In this document: in pieces, positions 41,711 through 52,331 of the stretch
Numbering within the stretch: position 1 is the first letter of the stretch
Layout of the letters: every line of letters begins with the position of its first letter
Notes under the pieces: model-generated
The model's input: the letters and a program-made list of their open reading frames with translations, nothing else
What the model was told of the DNA's origin: nothing
Database searches by the model: none
Source: Symbiodinium natans
Taxonomy: Eukaryota; Sar; Dinophyceae; Suessiales; Symbiodiniaceae
Assembly: GCA_905221605.1 (NCBI GenBank)
Contig: CAJNDS010000016.1
Coordinates: 143,832-207,831, forward strand
Direction of reading: 5' to 3'
Length of the DNA: 64,000 nucleotides
Position numbers and translations under genes: made by a program

Positions 41711-43326
41711 CTGCCTGCTGGGAGGCCAATATGGCGTCGGAGTGCAGCTCTATTTCCAGTTCTTGATCGGTGGGGGGGGGGGGGGGGGGGGGGGGAGGGG
41801 GGAGGTGGAGTCTGTCAGGATTCAGTGTTGTTGGGTTCGGGGCCTGGCGTGTCCAGGGCGCCCCGTCACACCCTGAGATCCATCCTGAACCTGTATGATA
41901 TTGCGTTTATATTGCTGTTATAGGTGCATGTGTATACTGGGTGCCCTTTGGGGATACAAGGAATATATACCCGACTAGATAGGTGAAAGGGCCCAGCTTC
42001 TTTTACTCTGAAACCCCGAGCTGGGGCCCATAGAGCCCTGGGCTCCAGTGGCCGATAGAGGGCTCAGGGAGTTCAGGGCTTAAGGCTTGGGGAGCTTTAT
42101 GGGTTAGACCGCCCCGAACTCATACTAAGCTAGAGAGTGGTGAGTCATGGGGTTTAGGGCTAGGCTTGTCGCGTGATCCCAGGCTTCAAGCGCTACTGCC
42201 AATGACTCAGAACACCCTTGCCTATACCCGCCTCCCCCCCCCCCCACCAACCCCCAACCTTCAGGATCCCGCCATGCACCCCCAACCAGTCAGGGTGTCC
42301 TGAATGACCCAGCCAAATTGACTTTCTACAGGAGGCCCCCACAAAACCAGGTCCAACATTAAACTCCACTCCAGAAAGTTGGAACATGGTTTAAGGATGG
42401 TTAGAGCTGGGATTCCCTTTAGTATACCTTTTTGGGGTATGGGGATAGATGTTTCAACTTTTTTGGAGTTTACTGCAAAGATCCCAGCCCTACCTCACTG
42501 CTCGCAGTTTCACACTATGGGCGCTGTCTGGTCTTGCAGGTTTTATGGTTTCGGGCTTAATGGTTTCATTTGTAGTATAGGGTGTTGGAGTTGAGTACTG
42601 CTCTCGACCCTAGTCCTCAAACACTGAGTGATTGCGTCAGATCTGGGTCTGCTCTTCATGTTCCTTTTCCTCTTCACGATCCCAATGATGCGCCTGGACC
42701 CAGTTGGATTGGGGAGCGGATTGTGAAGCTAGTAGATCTCAAAGCATACCATCAATTCGGCACGATGATGGCAGGTTCTTATATATATATATATCTAAAC
42801 CTAGCAAACGCACATGCAACTTGCACACCATAGTGCATTCCTTCTGCCAGGCACAAAACTTGAACCTCACTGGTGTATAGGGCACAACTTTTTTGAGGCA
42901 GTCGCAGCATCGCCGGTAAGAAGCCGATTTGCCAAGTCGGGCCTAGAATTTCAGCAGCGTCTTTCCGAGACTGCATTGCTTGTTGAAATGCGCCTGGAAG
43001 GGCACGCGCTGCTATCGAATGTCATGGGCGATGCCACCGACAGTAATTTCATGTCTGCTCCAAGAAAATTCTTCATTTGGTGAGGGTGGCTAAGGGCTGC
43101 GCCCTGTACCTGAGCCTTTTAACCCTCCCTTGTTTGCCTGTATTTGAGCAGCTGTGCTTCCCATGCAACTCAGGGTCAAAGGGTCAAAATGCGACTCTGG
43201 TTACTGTGCCAGATGCCCCGTTCATGTGCTTATAAGCACCGGAGTTTGCTACACCCGAATAAGCATGGACCCTTCATAAGCACAAACCCCGTACCTCCAA
43301 GTGAAGCCAAAAAAACTGAACGTTAG
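41711..43326 (+). CDS. Five-exon gene, unknown product
   Basis: Exons 41711-41769 (CLLGGQYGVGVQLYFQFLI), 42508-42539 (SHYGRCLVLQ), 42591-42774 (PGPSWIGERIVKLVDLKAYH then QFGTMMA), 42851-43079 (LEPHWCIGHNFFEAVAASPV then LVEMRLEGHALLSNVMG) and 43152-43326 (HATQGQRVKMRLWLLCQM..., stop TAG 43324-43326). All four junctions agree in phase (1/2, 0/0, 1/2, 2/1). The first donor, GTGGGG, runs straight into a 24-G tract. Introns are short at 51, 76 and 72 nt, except the first, which carries G-tract, foldback and MITE material. No domain recognised. Confidence 0.5.
41772..41812 (+). repeat. G24 tract plus GGGGAGGGGGGAGG
   Basis: Begins at the third base of the intron whose donor is at 41770. Confidence 0.93.
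42360..42482. mobile_element. Foldback element family L
   Basis: TAAACTCCACTCCAGAAAGT at the left, ACTTTTTTGGAGTTTACTGC at the right. Immediately upstream of the 42508 exon. Confidence 0.6.
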
Positions 43327-43329
43327 CCG

Positions 43330-44020
43330 CAATTCTCTGAAGCATGATTTTTGAGCTCGCACAGCACCGACAGGGTTCAAGGTTTCGGGCATAGGGTTCC
43401 CTAAACACGCTGAGAAAACCCATGTCTTTACATAGCTTGTATATTTAGGCCTAGGGCTTGTGCGGACCAGCGTCCGAGTCCCGGGTTTCAGCTGTGTTGG
43501 GGTTTAGGGTTTAGAGTTTTGAGTTTAGGGTTTCAGCTGCGTGGGGGTTTTGCGGCTGAGCTTTGTCACGTGGGTTTGTGGATTCTTCTGAGGCCCTGAA
43601 CACCAAATGCGTGACTTTCTGCAACCCTCAACCCTAAACCCTGAATTGCTTGAGTTTATTTATTCGTGTCTAGGGGTTGTCGCCTGACAGGGCCCGAGAA
43701 CGCAACCTCTGAGGTACTTTTCCCTTGGCGGCCAGCGGCTGAGTACGAGCTTGGGTGCATAAGGGCAGGTTTCCATATCTTGGTTTCTTTGTGGACCCTA
43801 AACCCCAAATCCTGAAGACGAAGCTTTTACTGTAAGGCCCCAAAGGGACCATAGTTTAGAACAGACCCCCCCCCCCCCCCCGCCATATTTTGCCCGAAGG
43901 GTGTATGTACCTTAATACTAAAATCTTGAGCTCCAACGCGATCCCTGGGCAGAGTTGGGGTTTAGAGTTTCATGATCACTGTAACCCCTCTCCTCCCCAT
44001 CAGCCCTAATCTGTCACATT
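43330..44020. other. Spacer with degenerate telomere-like fragments
   Basis: After the TAG at 43326 there are only short TTTAGGG fragments (43500-43535) and a C16 tract at 43866-43881. No exon is supported. Confidence 0.4.
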
Positions 44021-44153
44021 CTCGCTGCGGTATGCCACAGCTTCACGGAACTGCTGTCTGTTCTCAGGAACTTGAGCCCAAGAGCACGGTTTTGGGGGTT
44101 TGGGCTTTAGGGTTTAGGCTTTTGGGCGCCTGGAAACCGGCTGCGTGAGACAG

Positions 44154-44224
44154 GATCAATGCTTGAAGACTTCCCAGAGACGAAGGAGCAGAATTTTTTC
44201 TACAAGCCGGCCGCCCAGTGCTGA
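44154..44224 (+). CDS. Candidate terminal exon
   Basis: After TGCGTGAGACAG the sequence encodes MLEDFPETKEQNFFYKPAAQ and stops at TGA 44222-44224. A second frame (KTSQRRRSRIFSTSRPPSAE, running to an AG|GC donor near 44250) is also open, so the reading is ambiguous. Neighbouring foldback elements start at about 44284. Confidence 0.3.
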
Positions 44225-44283
44225 AGATGTAGAAAGCTCGGCTAGTTCGGGCAGGCTGTGGGTAGAGCCTGCCCCGTGGAACA

Positions 44284-44392
44284 TGCGTGTTTCCGAAAGC
44301 AGGGGAACCTTGTTTGGGTCCCCATGGGAAGGGAATCTTACAATTTGTGGTCTATTTTAGGGGTCCCTTATCTTCTGAAACCGCCACATTCT
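44284..44392. mobile_element. Foldback element family D
   Basis: GCGTGTTTCCGAAAGCAGGG pairs with CCCTTATCTTCTGAAACCGC. Confidence 0.6.
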
Positions 44393-44505
44393 TCAACCCA
44401 CACCAAGGTTTGAGGACTAGGGCTCAGGAAGCTCAGGGTTTTTTGCGGCTCAGGGTTTATGATGTCGGGTTTGGGGTTTCGGGTCGATGTTCAAACCTGT
44501 ACCCG

Positions 44506-44614
44506 TATGGGCATTTCCCAAAACAGGGGTACCCCTTTTATACCCCAAATAGAATAGAATCCCCTTAAAAGGACCACCAAAAGGGTACCCCTATTTTCAG
44601 AAACCCCGATATTA
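44506..44614. mobile_element. Foldback element, family D relative
   Basis: GGGCATTTCCCAAAACAGGG GTACCCC pairs with GGGTACCCCTATTTTCAGAA. Followed 260 nt later by a third related copy ending at about 44962. Confidence 0.55.
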
Positions 44615-45044
44615 AGTTGGTATTAGATACATGGATCATTGGGGCTATAACCCCTGCGCAAAATCATCGCCTGATTCCGAGGCTCATGGCAGCTTTCACC
44701 CCTGCAAACCTCGGGCACGGTGCTCAGCGGAAAACGGTTGAAGTCTCTTTTGGGCTTAGGGTTTAGGGTTTAGGGTGTAGGGCGTCTGAGAAGTGCCGAA
44801 CACTTGGCATTGAGGACTGAACTTGCAGATTTAGGGGATCGCCCGAAACCCATGCGTGAACGGAGCTCCATGAAGGGACCCTTTTTGGGGGGGTCCCCTT
44901 AGGGGGATTCGATTCTAGTTGGGGTGTAAAAAGGGGTCCCCCTGTTTTGGGAAATACCCATATGAGGAGTTCTCTAGATTAGACTCCCTTTCTCGCACCG
45001 CTTTAAAACGGACCCCCCCTTCAAAGGGAACTTAATTTAGAGAA

Positions 45045-45140
45045 CGAGGCCCTTGTTCCCTTTTTCGAGGGCTTAGGTTCCCTTCTAAACCCCTTCAAAC
45101 CAAACAAGTGTACCCTTGGTTACTCTTGGGTCTAGTTTAG
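45045..45140. mobile_element. Foldback element family F, subgroup
   Basis: AGGCCCTTGTTCCCTTTTTC through TGGTTACTCTTGGGTCTAGT. The left terminus is truncated. Confidence 0.55.
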
Positions 45141-45299
45141 CTCTTCTTTCTTTGTCTTGCTATCAACCTCTGGGAGCCAAATTTCCTGGTTCAGGGTTTA
45201 AGGGCTCAAGGGTTCAAGAAGTAGGCCCAGAACTGTTCTGGGCGCCCTTCTGGACGGGTAGTGCCAAAAGGGCGTGGTTACCGAAATAGTGGCCCAAGT

Positions 45300-45424
45300 C
45301 CCTACTTGAAGATTCATGGGTAGTTATAAGTAGGGTTGGAAGTACCCGAAATAAGCTTCTGCCCAGAGCTATGGTTACCCTACTTATACCCACACTTAGA
45401 ACGACTCGTGAGCTTTCAAGTAAG
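45300..45424. mobile_element. Foldback element family A
   Basis: Ends CTACTTGAAGATTCATGGGT and CTCGTGAGCTTTCAAGTAAG. Confidence 0.7.
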
Positions 45425-45604
45425 CCCCTAAAGTGTATACTATTGAGGTACATGGGCCCGTAGCAGAGGTTATGGTTGCAGGGTAAGCCTGAGTCAGATG
45501 CTCAAGGCAGTTAAGTGAGACTTATAGGGTCTGCGGGAGCCAGGTTGTTGGTAGTTTGACCTAAAGCCTAAACCCTAGACCCTAGACCCTATATAAACCC
45601 TTCA

Positions 45605-45726
45605 CCCTAAACCCTAAACCCTAAACCCTAAACCCTAAACCCTAAACCCTAAACCCTAAACCCTAAACCCTAAACCCTAAACCCTAAACCCTAAACCCTA
45701 AACCCTAAACCCTAAACCCTAAACCC
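45605..45726 (-). repeat. CCCTAAA array, 17 copies
   Basis: Perfect; followed immediately by the acceptor of exon 45748. Confidence 0.95.
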
Positions 45727-45747
45727 AACACCGTTCTGCTGTTGCAG

Positions 45748-45804
45748 CTCCCGCGCCACCTCCCAGAGCATAGCCCTTGGCTGCGGGTTTTGCCAAAGCT
45801 CTAA
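45748..45804 (+). CDS. Candidate terminal exon after a long CCCTAAA array
   Basis: CACCGTTCTGCTGTTGCAG, just right of a 17-copy CCCTAAA array, is a good acceptor. The exon encodes LPRHLPEHSPWLRVLPKL and stops with TAA. It is short, and the call rests on the acceptor and protein character only. Confidence 0.3.
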   Translation, partial: LPRHLPEHSPWLRVLPKL

Positions 45805-46158
45805 GGCCACTTATCCCCAAAAAGGGGGGGGGGGGGGGGGGGCATGATTTAGGTCTCCAGGGACTAAAGGAGGGACCCTTTGTAAGGGACCCTAGGGTTT
45901 CTTTAGGGCTTTTTCGGGGCTACTTAGCAAAATAGGGACTCTACATGGTATATAAAAGGGTCATGCAGGGGAATAAGATTCAGGGTCCCTTCTATACCAC
46001 TTAAAGGTCCTCAAACCCTACACCCTAAAGCCTTAACCTTAAAACCTAAACCCTAAACCCTGAACCCTAAAGCCCTCATGTTACTCACGCTTCGCACATT
46101 GACGAAGGACCTGTGGGGCTGACGCAGCCGCCGGGTGGCCAAGTCCTTTCCGGGAGCG

Positions 46159-46397
46159 TTTAGGGGTTTAGGGGTTTAGGGGGTTAGGGGGTTTAGGGGG
46201 TTAGGGGTTTAGGGGTTTAGGGGTTTAGGGTTTTAGGGTTTTAGGGTTTTAGGGGTTTAGGGGTTTAGGGGTTTAGGGGTTTAGGGGTTTAGGGGTTTAG
46301 GGGGTTTAGGGGTTTAGGGGTTTAGGGGTTTGGGATTTGGGGGTTTGGGGGTTTGGGGGTTTGGGGGTTTGGGGGTTTGGGGGTTTGGGGGTTTGGG
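46159..46397 (+). repeat. TTTAGGGG to TTTGGGGG composite array
   Basis: Successive homogeneous blocks: TTTAGGGG, TTTTAGGG (3 units), TTTAGGGG again, then TTTGGGGG (8 units). Each block has its own fixed variant. Confidence 0.9.
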
Positions 46398-46674
46398 GTA
46401 GACAGCTATATACGCAGGCAGATAGACGGACAAGGTCGAAAGGGCTAGATTAGATACAGAGTGCTGAGTGCAAGCGTCATGCTCATACAGATATTGCTAT
46501 ACGCCGAATGAACCACATAAGGTCACATAAGCTTGGAGAGATGGGGTGTACGAGTCGCCCTTCGGTTTCGGGTGGTGTGGCCGATACATCAAATCTCAGC
46601 TTTCGGTTGAGAGTCAAACCCAATGGCCTCGTAGCCAAATCTGCAATTCAAGGATTCTTCTCTCGGGGAAGTTA

Positions 46675-46808
46675 TACATGGTCCCTTAATATGGTCCCTT
46701 GCCTTCTTGAAAGGGTTCTGAAGTACGGGCCCATGGCTTTAATAGGGTATAAGTGGATTCCAATGGTCCCCATTTAAGCGCTCAGACTGAGGGACCGTGT
46801 TGATACCC
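46675..46808. mobile_element. Foldback element family I
   Basis: CATGGTCCCTTAATATGGTC to CAGACTGAGGGACCGTG. Relatives at 18660-18772 and 30385-30512 share GGTCCCTTA...GGGCCCATGG... and AGGGGTATATAAG-like centres. Confidence 0.5.
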
Positions 46809-47138
46809 TTAGATGTTGGGGGATGCTTCGGCTTCCCTTGCGGCAAAGAGCGCGAAACGTCCCTACTTCACCCGAACGGCCTTCCTGAAACCTGAACGCT
46901 ATACCAGCTAACCCCCCAGTTAGAGTTTAGGGTTTCGGGTTTAGCGTTTAGGGTTTGTGTTTAGGGTTTAGGGATCTGCGGTGACCATCTGGACTTGGCA
47001 CCCTAAACCCTAAACCCCAAACCTCAAACCCCGAAACCCTAAACCCCTTAAACCCTAAACCCGAAAACCCAAAACACTCAGGTCTAGGTGCATGCTTGTG
47101 ACCGTCTCGCGCAGCAGCCACGGTCCTTAACCTCAAAG

Positions 47139-47237
47139 CCATACTTTCAATGGCCAGAACATGTGCTTTCTTGCGAAGACATCAAAGAAGCAGTACAAAT
47201 ATTTCTTGAGTTTAGTGATAACAAAGATCATCATTAG
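47139..47237 (+). CDS. Candidate terminal exon (acidic helix)
   Basis: After TTAACCTCAAAG the frame encodes PYFQWPEHVLSCEDIKEAVQ and IFLEFSDNKDHH, ending at TAG 47235-47237. Codon use and the amphipathic helix look genuine. Upstream exons are not identified; degenerate telomere-like sequence precedes it. Confidence 0.38.
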   Translation, partial: PYFQWPEHVLSCEDIKEAVQIFLEFSDNKDHH

Positions 47238-47574
47238 AACAGCCAGAAGTCGGCTCAAGCCCCGCCCCTAAACCCTAAACCCTAAACCCTAAACCCTAAA
47301 CCCTAAACCCTAAACCCTAAACCGCTTTCCCAGGATTGCCTGCGGCAGCAAGACAGGCATGATCGCAAGGTCGGAGCTTTGGGGCACAAAGCGATTGAGA
47401 ATTCCACGTTGGAGTGTCGGGCTTTAGGGTGAGACCTACATCTCTGCAGGGTTTAGGGTTTAGGATTTGGGATTTAGGTCTTCGACTTCTACAAAAGAGA
47501 AGCACCCCCAAGTCTTTGTGCTCCCCAATCCCATGGGCATGCCTCAGCCTAAGCCCTTCAACACTTCAACCCTG

Positions 47575-47688
47575 AACCTACTAATTGCTTAAGAACCCCG
47601 AGAAAGTAAAATAGATTCTTCCTTATTAAGAGTAGTGTAGGGATTATTACCTTGTATTCTTTTGGGGTTCTTAAGCAAATAGTAGGAA
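47575..47688. mobile_element. Foldback element family C
   Basis: CCTACTAATTGCTTAAGAAC pairs with GTTCTTAAGCAAATAGTAGG, almost perfect for 20 nt. Confidence 0.8.
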
Positions 47689-47989
47689 CCCGAAACACCA
47701 AAAGCTTTGTATGTACCCGGCACCCAAACAAGGGCCCTCAGTTCCGGGCTTCAGGGTCCCAAGGACTTTTAAGAACTTCAGCCCCGCCCTAAACCCTGAA
47801 CCCAAAACCCTAAACCCTAAACCCTAAACCCCCCGAACCCCGAACCCCCTTCGCAGGTCTTTGGTGGAAGCGAGGGTCTGCTCCGAGACGCCTGGAACCC
47901 TCAGCAGGGTTAGAGGGGTTATTTTAGGGTTTAGGGGTGTTAGGGGTTATAGGGGTTATACAGGTTATAGAATGTTCCCCCCTTATACG

Positions 47990-48083
47990 AACGCTAGGAC
48001 CGGGAGTAGGCCCTTTCTTCCTTTTTAGGGTACCAAAAAGGGCACCCTTTTTATTCCTATAGGTTACTCCCGGGTCTAGAACG
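47990..48083. mobile_element. Foldback element family F, shortened
   Basis: GCTAGGACCGGGAGTAGGCC to GGTTACTCCCGGGTCTAGAA; the centre is deleted. Confidence 0.6.
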
Positions 48084-48672
48084 GCTCCTGAATAGGGCTT
48101 CTAGTAGCGCCCTCATATAATCAGTAGTGCAAGCGGAAACATCCGGGTTGTAGGGGATATGGGGGTTGTGGCGTTCGGAGTTTACTGTTCCAGGGTTGAG
48201 GGCAGTGGGATTTGGGGTTGAAGCCCTTCATTTCTGTGGCAGCTTCTGACCGATCCTAGGCTGCCGGGCCTTGTGAATTCAGAGGTCTGGAGATGAAGGT
48301 TGCGGTTCAGGGAGTTCCAGAAGCACAGCTGAGCCTAATGCCTGGTATGATTTGTGGGATTCAGCGCGCTGGGTCCATAGGGTGGGTGGCATGGGCTGTT
48401 GGAGTCGACTAAATGCTCTGGTCAGTTTTAGGGTTTAGGGTTTAGGGTTTAGGGTTTCCTGGACTTTCCTTGCAAGGCTCATAGGGCTCATAGGGTCATT
48501 GCAAGACTTCGGGCTAGAAGTACCGCAAGAAAGGTCACAACCTTTCTGTTGCTACAGGTCAGGTATCAAACAGAAAACCCCCCCCCCAAGAGGGTTTAGG
48601 GTTTAGGATTTAGGGTTTCGGGTTTGGGGTTTGGGGATTAGGGTTTAGGGGGTTTAAGGGTTTAGGGTTTAG

Positions 48673-48839
48673 GGCTATGGGAAGGGAGCGAAAACGCTGA
48701 GGTGACGCCTGCCCTTGGCATCCTCGACTTCTTGCAGTCGCTCATCGCCCTGGTCTTCATCGTCTTGCCCGGGGCCTTGGGACCTGTTGTCATAGTGGGG
48801 TCACAGTTTGCATGTTTAAGGGTGCTCAAACTCAATAAG
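48673..48839 (+). CDS. Membrane-spanning exon, unknown membrane protein
   Basis: A continuous frame encodes NAEVTPALGILDFLQ, then the hydrophobic segment SLIALVFIVLPGALGPVVIV, then CLRVLKLNK before an AG|GA donor; if the donor is not used, TGA follows at 48843-48845. The roughly 20-residue hydrophobic run followed by basic residues is a standard transmembrane helix. It begins immediately after a telomere-like tract. It may belong with the exons at 50712-51789, which would make a multi-pass membrane protein, but this is inferred from position only. Confidence 0.45.
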
Positions 48840-48899
48840 GAATGAACATTTTCAATTTTGAGTACTATCCCAACCATGAACTAGGGACGGGCGCTGAGG

Positions 48900-49046
48900 A
48901 TTTTACTGGGAGGGTTCTTCATGTAGGGTAACTATAGTAATAGGGTTATGTATGTAGGGTAACTATAGTAATCGCTGGTTAGAACCGAATTTAGGGTACT
49001 TATAGCCGTAGCCCTACTCATAATCACCCCTGATCCTTCAAGTAGT
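48900..49046. mobile_element. Foldback element family A, degenerate
   Basis: The right end TCACCCCTGATCCTTCAAGT and inner GTAGGGTAACTATAGTAAT (present twice) identify it; the left end is mutated. Confidence 0.5.
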
Positions 49047-49429
49047 GATAGTCCCCTCCAGAAATACTGCGTGTCGGGCTTGTAGGAAGCCCGAGAAGAG
49101 ATGTAACGCGAAGAAGCATGGGGTGTAGGGTTTAGGGTTTAGGGTTTAAGGTTTTTGAGGAACCCAAAGAAGCGATGTAGCATGAAAAAGACTTGCTCGC
49201 CAACTGGGGCTCCATAAAAAGGGGATGTTTAGGGGATTAAGGGTTTAGGGTTTGAGGGTTTGGGGGTTTAGGGTTTAGGGTTTAGGTATTAGGGTTTAGG
49301 GTTTAGGGATTGAGGTTTGAGGGTTTAGGGTTGAGGGTCTAGGGGATGTAAGGTTGCTTGGGGCTTCTTGTGTTGGCTTGTGGGCGCCGTAGATGCCAGG
49401 AGTTCGGGGCTCAGAGTCTAGGACCCTCA

Positions 49430-49555
49430 ATATAGGGGTCGGAATAATTACTAATAGTATTCCCTTGTGGTTTAGGGTTTAGGGTTTAAGGTTCCTTTCT
49501 GAATAGATCATAATAACCCCCAAAACCCTGGTCTAATTATTAAGGCCCCTATATT
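49430..49555. mobile_element. Foldback element family H interrupted by telomere-like repeats
   Basis: TATAGGGGTCGGAATAATTA pairs with TAATTATTAAGGCCCCTATA. At 49470-49492 GGTTTAGGGTTTAGGGTTTA replaces the start of the usual GGTCCCTATGTA core. Confidence 0.7.
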
Positions 49556-50246
49556 GTTCCCTTTGCTTACGGCTGAGGTTCCCTTATCAAACCCCTTTAG
49601 ACCAAAAAGTGTACCTTTTTGTTTTCCTAGTGTACTCTTGGGTGTAGTGTAGGTATCAGCCGTGAAACTTGTTGATGGCTTGGGGCTCGGGGTCTGAAGG
49701 TTGTTCTAGGGCAAGCCCCCAAATCGTACTCCGTTTCTTCACCGCAGAATGCCCTGAAGTCTCTAAAGCCCTCAAACGCATGAACGCCGAAAACCGTTCA
49801 AAGCTCCCGAAAAGGCCCCAACCCTTTAGAACCCCTGAGACAATGAAACACTGAAGCCCACTTAACTTTTTCAAAACAGCTAAATTTCCTATAAGCCCCA
49901 AACCCTAAACCCTAATTAAACCCTAAACCCTAAACCTTAAACCGTAAACCCCGAACAAAAACTGATACCCTCCAGCCGCTAACTTTTGAACCATGGAGTT
50001 CTCAACCCCTCACCGCCCAAAAGTCTCAGAATGCGGATTGCTGTGCCATATTCCCTATACCCTAAACCCGAAACCCTAAACCCTAAACCCGAAAAGCTAA
50101 TCCCTAAACCAACAAGCCCTAAACCCAAAAACCCGAAAGCACTTTCATCCCCGGAAGAGCCTGAAATCCCTCAACAGCTGAGTCACTTCCTTTGGCCGCT
50201 TTTTGGGGCCGTAGAAGCTCCCGAGCTTAGGGTGTGGGCAGTTTAG

Positions 50247-50309
50247 GGCTTAGGGTTTAGGGTTTAGGGTTTAGGGTTTAGGGTTTAGGGTTTAGGGTTT
50301 AGGGTTTAC
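50247..50309 (+). repeat. TTTAGGG array, about 9 copies
   Basis: Near-perfect heptamers (one CTTAGGG at the left), ending at TTTACGTAAGG. Confidence 0.9.
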
Positions 50310-50711
50310 GTAAGGTTTCGGGGGTCTCTTCAGGTCTCAAAACCTTAGGGAATCCAGAACCCTCCCTCGTAGGGTAGTGGTGTAGGCTTTAGGTTAAGCT
50401 TTTTTTGTGGCTTAGGCGCGCTAGGTTCATGGTGTTTTCGGTTTAGCGTTTGGAGTTTCGCCCGTACGGCTCCAAAGGCTCGGATTGGGGGGCCTAGAGA
50501 CTACTAGAGACCTCGTACATGGTTTCATTCTGGCAGGTTGATTGAGCCTAAGTGCCCAAGTACTGTAACTGTCATGTATGACGGGGGTGTAGGGCCGAGG
50601 GTGTAGGGTTTAGGGTGGACCTATAAGACCCTAAAGCCTTATGACCGGAGGCATGCCCCTCGGCCCTAAGCCTAAGACCCAAAGCTTGCGAGAGCCCTGC
50701 TGGCGGCCCAG

Positions 50712-51789
50712 TTTCCGGGTCTACAAAATCCCGAAGGCTGTCCGCATCCAGGATGAGGCGTCGAGGGGGACCACCGAGGGACCATCATTTCGCGAAAGCA
50801 TGTGAAGCAGGGTTTATATTACTGTTTTTGGTGAGTGTATATAAGGTTCCTTTTTAGTACTGGTGAGTGTATATACCGGGTGTCCTTTTGGGGGTACAAG
50901 AAATATATACCCTGCTTCATGTGAGTTTTTGGTTTGAGGACTAGGGTTCTACGGGTAAAGGGTTCTAAGCTTCTAGGGTATGAGGCATTGAGGGCTCATG
51001 GGGACTCTGCGAAAATGTGGGGCATGATCCCCTTTTCGAATAGTGAAGTCTAGCCCTAAAGCCAAAAACCCGAAACCCTCAGCCCTGGAACCATTGTCTT
51101 TCTTCTGTTTAGGGTTTAGGGTTTAGGGTTTAGGGTTTAGGGTTTAGGGTTTAGGGTCTAGGGTCTAGGGTCTAGGGTTTCTATATACAACGAAATGTGT
51201 ATACATGTAAAAAATTGTGGGTTTCCGATATTCGGGGTACCTTACTGGGGTCCCGATTATAAGGGAATCCTACTATTCGGGGGTCTAAGGGGTCCCCTAT
51301 TTCGTAAACCCCATATCCCTAAACCCTAAAACCTACACCCTACACCTTTGTTCACTCCTGTTTGCACCCCTGCAGTTAAACCCTAAACCCTAAACCCTAA
51401 ACTCTAAACCCTAAACCCTAAACCCTAAACCCTAAACCCTAAACCCTAAACCCTAAACCGGGGTAGAAGTACCAAAGGCCAACATCACTGCGAGCGACTA
51501 CGCTGTGCGCGTGTCCGGTCTTCCAAGGCCGCACATGGGTGGGGGCCGGGGGTCACGGTGTAGGGTTTAGGGTTTAGGGTTTAGGGTTGAGGGTTGAGGG
51601 TTTAGGGTTTAGGGTTTAGGGTTCGGGGTTTAGGGTTTAGGGCTCAGCACGTAGAGGGGGGGGGGGGGGGGGGGAGGTGGACTCTTCAGGGTTTAGGGTT
51701 TTAGGGCTTCACAGGGTATCGGTTTTGCCTTAGAGCGTCTTTTGTAGGTTCCCGAGTCGGACCACAATGGCCCATATGTTCAGTCATAG
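50712..51789 (+). CDS. Exons with an ITASDYAVRVSGLP motif, possibly a membrane channel-type protein
   Basis: Exons 50712-50751 (FRVYKIPKAVRIQ), 51478-51527 (ANITASDYAVRVSGLPR) and 51748-51789 (FPSRTTMAHMFSH) join with matching phase (0/0 and 2/1) and AG|GA, AG|GC and AG|GC donors. The pattern S-D-Y-x-V-x-V-x-G-L-P, followed by a helix ending in F, resembles the start of an RRM-like cytosolic domain found in some multi-pass membrane proteins (CSC1/TMEM63-like and related protist proteins). That assignment is from memory of the motif and is tentative. Between them lies a 12-copy CCCTAAA array (51362-51460) whose end is 18 bases before the 51478 exon, as well as two foldback elements. Confidence 0.45.
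50797..50928. mobile_element. Foldback element family K
   Basis: CATGTGAAGCAGGGTTTATA pairs with TATATACCCTGCTTCATGTG. The inside has two GGTGAGTGTATATA blocks. Relatives at 37280-37505 (with TA repeats) and 41893-41985. Confidence 0.7.
51214..51314. mobile_element. Foldback element family D
   Basis: TGTGGGTTTCCGATATTCGG pairs with CCTATTTCGTAAACCCCATA. Confidence 0.75.
51362..51461 (-). repeat. CCCTAAA array, about 14 copies
   Basis: One CTCTAAA unit. Upstream of exon 51478 by 17 nt. Confidence 0.93.
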
Positions 51790-52300
51790 GCTACAAAAGA
51801 CTTGGTTTCGGTTGTCAAGGCTGGGTTCAGGGGTGTAATTTGTCGGGGCCCGCTTTGCCTGCATGTTGGATCTCCTTAGTGTTGAAATTGCTGTTTTGGG
51901 GGGGAGAAAGCTTAACCCCGAAACCCCAAACCCTAAACCCTAAACCCCTTTCCTCAAAACTGCGAACCTGTAAATGCAGGGTGTGTTGGCTCACAAGGTT
52001 GGGAGGTGCAGAGGTGTCCCGCAACATATCCAAACGATTTCTCGGCTTCTAGCGTTTAGGAAGGCGTTGGTTGGTTTCGGGTTTGGTGTCTGGACTTTCG
52101 TAACATATTCGGAACCCTCAAAACCGGCGCTAAACCCTAAAAGCCCTGAATCCTGAATCTTTAACCTCAGAGACCTGAATTGCCCAAACCCCTCTAGAAC
52201 CCGGCCTGCAGCTCCCAAACCCAGCAAACCAGTAGGTTATAAACCCTGACTATGTATAAATCAAAACAAGAGCCAAAAATAAACAAATATAAAGATAGCA

Positions 52301-52304
<4 letters not shown>

Positions 52305-52331
<27 letters not shown>

